In this document: positions 60,849 through 64,000 of the stretch, in pieces | Layout: each line of letters begins with the position of its first letter | Numbering within the stretch: position 1 is the stretch's first letter | Assembly: GCA_944320725.1 (NCBI GenBank) | Contig: CALUIM010000016.1 | Coordinates: 1 to 64,000, forward strand | Direction: 5' to 3' | DNA from: an uncultured Coriobacteriaceae bacterium | Lineage (GTDB): Bacteria > Actinomycetota > Coriobacteriia > Coriobacteriales > Coriobacteriaceae | Length of the DNA stretch: 64,000 nucleotides | The notes under the pieces: generated by a model | The model's database searches: none | What the model was told of the DNA's origin: nothing | What the model saw: the letters and a program-made list of their open reading frames with translations, nothing else | Position numbers and translations under genes: made by a program

Positions 60849-62909
60849 CTATCTCGTCGCCGTGTCAACCGAGTCGGATGTATCGGGCTCGTTATAGATG
60901 ACGCCAAACACATCGCGCACCGCGCGCAACGCGGTCGCGGAGCCGCCGCCGCCCTGTTCGAGCACGCAGGCGACAACATACTTAGGATCGTCGGCGGGCG
61001 CGTAGGCAACAAACCAGGCGTACTCGTCTTCGCCGGCCTTCTCGCCCGTGCCCGACTTGCCGGCGATCTGCACCGAAAGGTTGTTGAAGTGCGACGCCGT
61101 CGAAGCGTTCGTGCTGTAGATAACGTCATGCAGACCGGCCTTGACGAGCTCAAGGTCGGCATCGGAATTGATGTGGGGCTTCAGGTGCTCTTTCTTGCCC
61201 GTCTCGTTATAGAGGTAGGCATCGCCCTCGCCGTCGCGGGCTACTGCCGAGAGGAACACGTGTGGGGTGTACTCCACACCGTCCATGGCAATACCGGCAT
61301 ACACCATGGCCATCTGCAGGGGCGTGACTAGGATGTCACCCTGCCCGATGACGATGTTGGTCATATCGCCCGCGTTCCACGCACGCTCCTCGGCCGACCA
61401 ATCCTTGAAGAACGACTCCTTCCACGCGGCATCGGGCACACGGCCCTCGCCTTCACTGGGCAGGTCGACACCGGTCTTGGCGCCCAGACCCCAGCGGCGA
61501 AACATCTCCTGCAGGCCTTCGGGGTTCTCGTCGTTATAGAAGAAGTCACGCCCGATGTCATAGAACACCGGGTCGCAGGAGTTGGCAATACCGCTCTGCA
61601 GATTCATCGTGCCATGACCCGAGTGGAGCCAGCACCATTTGCCGTTGGCCTCGCCATTGCCCGTCCACCAACCGGTGCAGTTCGACGTCCTGCTCGAGGA
61701 ATAGATGCCGTATTCAAGACCGGCCAGGGCCGAGAGCGACTTGATGGTAGATGCCGACATGTACTGGCCGCTTACCGCACGGTTGATGAGCGGTTGCCCG
61801 CCATCATCGCTGTTAAATTGTGACCAGAGATCGGAGGAGATACCGCCCACGAATACGGTGGGGTCGAATGTGGGCAGGCTCGCCAAACCCAAGATCTCAC
61901 CGTTCGTGCAGTCGAGACACACGCAGGCTCCTGCACCGGCGTTCTCATACCCCTCCTGCTTCGCAACCTCGATCGCATGGGCCAGGCCCTGTTCGCAGCC
62001 CTGCTGGATGGTGAGGTCGAGGGTGAGGCGAATATCCGAGCCGGCACGCGCGGGCACGGCGCCCTCCTGGCCGGTCACGTTGCCGCCAGCGTCCACGGTC
62101 ACTGTCTGCTCGCCGCGGATGCCCTGAAGCAGCTTCTCGTATTCAATCTCAACGCCGGCTTGTCCCACGATGTCGCCCGACTGGTACTCGATGCGGCTCG
62201 CATCGCTCCCCTGCGCCTCGGCTTCCTTCTGCGCCTCGAGCTGCTCCTGTGTGATGGTGCCCGTATAGCCCAGCACATGCGCCGCCGTCGTGCCGTACGG
62301 GTACACGCGCTCGGTGCGCTCAGCAATCTGCACACCGGCGAAATCTCCCGCATGCTCTTGGATGTAGGCAATCGCGGAACGCCGAACGTCGGTCGCGATG
62401 GTATGCTGCGCCTGTGCTCCCTCGGTGTTGTCTTGGATGTTGCGACGGCAGGCAACGTACGGGATGCCCAGCACGTTGGCGAGATGGCGCACCATGACCG
62501 TATCATCGGCCAGATCGCGATACGCGGTCACCGCAAGCGAGGAGCGATTGGTGACAAGCGGGGTGCCGTTGCGATCGAGAATCCTGCCGCGCGGCGCGGG
62601 CGTGGTCACCGTGCGGGTCTGGTTTTTCTGGGCGAGCGAATCGTAATAATCGGAGCTCACCATCTGCATGCTCCAGAGCTTCGCCACCAGCGCCGTGAAC
62701 ATGGCACCAACGCCCAAGGTAAGCAAGGTAAAGCGACCTTTGAAGGCAACGCCTGAGGTGTTACCCTCGCCCTCGGATGCGCGCGGCGCGGTACCACCGG
62801 AGGTATCAAACGTGAATTTTCCCGAATACCCACGCAGGAACAGAACCGAGCCAACGATGACGGCCGCTAGAAGGATTCCCGCGATGACGACGACCAACTG
62901 TGCGTCCAA
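60849..62909 (-). CDS. mrdA: Penicillin-binding protein 2 (elongation transpeptidase)
   Basis: This class B PBP crosslinks peptidoglycan with RodA. One N-terminal hydrophobic helix (VVVIAGILLAAVIVGSVLFL) and a second segment near residue 65 are followed by the dimerisation domain with RGRILDRNGTPL. Transpeptidase motifs are SxxK in YMSASTIKSLSAL, SxN-type in GIANSCDPVFYD (Cys-Asp instead of the usual N), and KSGTG. A TTG at 62909 is the likely start, with AGGAGG 6 bases upstream. Product 686 residues. Confidence 0.94.
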   Translation of the reverse strand: MDAQLVVVIAGILLAAVIVGSVLFLRGYSGKFTFDTSGGTAPRASEGEGNTSGVAFKGRFTLLTLGVGAMFTALVAKLWSMQMVSSDYYDSLAQKNQTRTVTTPAPRGRILDRNGTPLVTNRSSLAVTAYRDLADDTVMVRHLANVLGIPYVACRRNIQDNTEGAQAQHTIATDVRRSAIAYIQEHAGDFAGVQIAERTERVYPYGTTAAHVLGYTGTITQEQLEAQKEAEAQGSDASRIEYQSGDIVGQAGVEIEYEKLLQGIRGEQTVTVDAGGNVTGQEGAVPARAGSDIRLTLDLTIQQGCEQGLAHAIEVAKQEGYENAGAGACVCLDCTNGEILGLASLPTFDPTVFVGGISSDLWSQFNSDDGGQPLINRAVSGQYMSASTIKSLSALAGLEYGIYSSSRTSNCTGWWTGNGEANGKWCWLHSGHGTMNLQSGIANSCDPVFYDIGRDFFYNDENPEGLQEMFRRWGLGAKTGVDLPSEGEGRVPDAAWKESFFKDWSAEERAWNAGDMTNIVIGQGDILVTPLQMAMVYAGIAMDGVEYTPHVFLSAVARDGEGDAYLYNETGKKEHLKPHINSDADLELVKAGLHDVIYSTNASTASHFNNLSVQIAGKSGTGEKAGEDEYAWFVAYAPADDPKYVVACVLEQGGGGSATALRAVRDVFGVIYNEPDTSDSVDTATR

Positions 62910-62919
62910 CGCGCGCCTC

Positions 62920-63465
62920 CTAACGTATGCCCTTGAAACGCGAACCGCCGCGAGACGAGAAGCTACGATGAGTGGCCTCGGAACCGCGATAGAGCATCAT
63001 AAACGGAATCGCGACAATCGAGGTTATGATTGCCGAGGTAAGGCCGTGCGAGAACAGTGCCGCGACGATGGAACCTTCGCTCCCTAAAATCATGAGCGCA
63101 ACGCCGTTGATAAGCGATACCGCGAGCGCGAACACGCTGAAGAACTGCATCGAAAGCGGTGAGAGGCCGCTGCCGGCCGAGCCCGACGCATGGGCAAGCA
63201 CGAAGGCGCCCACCGAAAGCAGCAACGACATGAGACCCACCGGGACGGCAGCCGTAAGGTCGTAGAACAGCCCAGCGAAAAAGGCCGTGATCACCGCTTT
63301 CTGCGCGTCTTCGGAAAGCGCTACAACACCGGCGAGGATAAGCATGAAGTTGATGCGGCCGCCAAAGACCGAGATCTGGGGTGCCAGTGCGACCTGCAGC
63401 ACGCAGCAAACAATCGCGAGCATCGCAAGCGACCGCGACGTTTGCGGTGTGTCCATATACGCCAT
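62920..63465 (-). CDS. mreD: Rod shape-determining protein MreD
   Basis: MreD is a 181-residue membrane protein of the elongasome with about five hydrophobic segments. The family features FFAGLFYDLTAAVPVGLMSL and INFMLILAGVVALSED are clear. The C-terminus is basic (SFSSRGGSRFKGIR). GGAGGAG of the mreC end serves as ribosome binding site. It lies between mreC and mrdA as is usual. Confidence 0.92.
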   Translation of the reverse strand: MAYMDTPQTSRSLAMLAIVCCVLQVALAPQISVFGGRINFMLILAGVVALSEDAQKAVITAFFAGLFYDLTAAVPVGLMSLLLSVGAFVLAHASGSAGSGLSPLSMQFFSVFALAVSLINGVALMILGSEGSIVAALFSHGLTSAIITSIVAIPFMMLYRGSEATHRSFSSRGGSRFKGIR

Positions 63466-63470
63466 CGTGC

Positions 63471-64000
63471 TTACTCCTCCTCTCCGGTGCCGTCACTATC
63501 CTGGGTATCGGAATCATCGTCGCTCGTATCGCTCGACGCGTCGTCTTGCGTCTGTGCATCGCGCGAACCACCTTGCGGCGCGTCGTTTGCGGCCGCCACA
63601 TCGTCATCTGAGGCGACCTGCTCATCGGTGAGCGACGTGATCACGAGCACCTCTTCGTTGTTCTCCGCAGATGCCGCAGCGCTCACCATAACCGTGTAGT
63701 AGATGTCATTCGATGCACTCGTCACCGAGGTCACCGTACCCAAGGGAAGACCCTTGGGATAGACACCGCCGATACCCGAAGTAACGATGATGTCGCCTTC
63801 TTGAACATCGGAATCGGTCGTAATGTATTCAAGGCGCAAGGTCCCGTCGGGCTGTCCTTGGAGCATGCCCTGCGCACGCGTTGCCTGCACCATTGCCGAG
63901 ACGCCGGAGTTCTCATCGGTGATGAGGCGCACGGTCGAGGTATTGGCGCCCACCTCGATGATCTGGCCAATCACGCCGGCGGAGTTGCACACCGGCATGT
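63471..64000 (-). CDS. mreC: Rod shape-determining protein MreC (C-terminal part, cut by the window edge)
   Basis: Only the last ~176 residues are visible; the frame is open to the right edge. The beta-domain of MreC is seen: GVIGQIIEVGANTSTVRLIT, then DENSGVSAMV, and GDIIVTSGIGGVYPKGLPLG. The tail of ~60 residues is highly acidic, Asp/Ser/Thr/Gln-rich, and unlike most MreC proteins. mreB is expected further right, outside the window. Confidence 0.93.
   Translation of the reverse strand, partial: MPVCNSAGVIGQIIEVGANTSTVRLITDENSGVSAMVQATRAQGMLQGQPDGTLRLEYITTDSDVQEGDIIVTSGIGGVYPKGLPLGTVTSVTSASNDIYYTVMVSAAASAENNEEVLVITSLTDEQVASDDDVAAANDAPQGGSRDAQTQDDASSDTSDDDSDTQDSDGTGEEE

Overview
The window looks like chromosome from a Coriobacteriia (Actinomycetota) bacterium, most likely Collinsella or a close relative. 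The basis is inference, not a database search: G+C-rich coding DNA, actinobacterial signatures (an FHA protein overlapping an FtsR-like MerR gene, a PcsB-like NlpC/P60 hydrolase) combined with Firmicutes-like gene orders (rpsB-tsf-pyrH-frr-uppS-cdsA-dxr-rseP-ispG-proS; gpsA-plsY-der), and accessory genes of a kind common in gut Coriobacteria. Almost every gene is on the minus strand, so transcription runs right to left. The exceptions are an IS30-type transposase, a DUF2442 gene and dinB.

Layout. 1-123: N-terminal piece of a probable transposase protein. 242-4145: NlpC/P60 hydrolase, apt, MerR regulator, FHA protein, pgsA-like synthase. 4271-4344: tRNA-Pro. 4412-9007: coaBC, zinc-ribbon coiled-coil protein, Nif3-like protein, cysteine desulfurase, rpe. 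9021-18057: a tight operon of phospholipid, isoprenoid, GTPase and chromosome-segregation genes (gpsA, plsY, der, DUF512 radical SAM, ispH, plsC, cmk, rluB-like, scpB, scpA). 18118-21293: M50 protease, small membrane protein, ABC-F ATPase, tRNA-Val.

21386-27518 is the accessory island: an IS30-type element with 14-16 bp flanking direct repeats, a DUF2442 gene, a HipB-like regulator followed by a 27-residue hipA stub, a large sortase-type surface protein, and a regulator with a MerR-like and a LuxR-like DNA-binding end. Two tRNA genes (CAU, Ala-GGC) close it.

27951-38115 is the conserved translation, isoprenoid and envelope cluster from proS to rpsB. 38314-44861 holds xerC, trmFO, dprA, comM, yraN, rnhB and rplS. 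44989-50541 holds glyS, glyQ, lepB, trmD, rimM, khpA and rpsP. dinB lies divergently from rpsP. 52044-56811 holds rsfS, yqeK, nadD, obg, rpmA, rplU and a DUF2344 protein. 56808-64000 runs into the elongasome cluster (B12-binding radical SAM protein, DUF697-like membrane protein, rodA, mrdA, mreD, partial mreC).

No clearly new multi-gene system is visible. The most unusual signals are a pair of palindromes sharing one centre upstream of the HipB-like gene, the hipA stub, the long direct repeats around the IS30 element, a winged-helix-like insertion in RseP, a PlsC with Glu in place of the catalytic Asp, and a degenerate 21-bp tandem array upstream of yraN.
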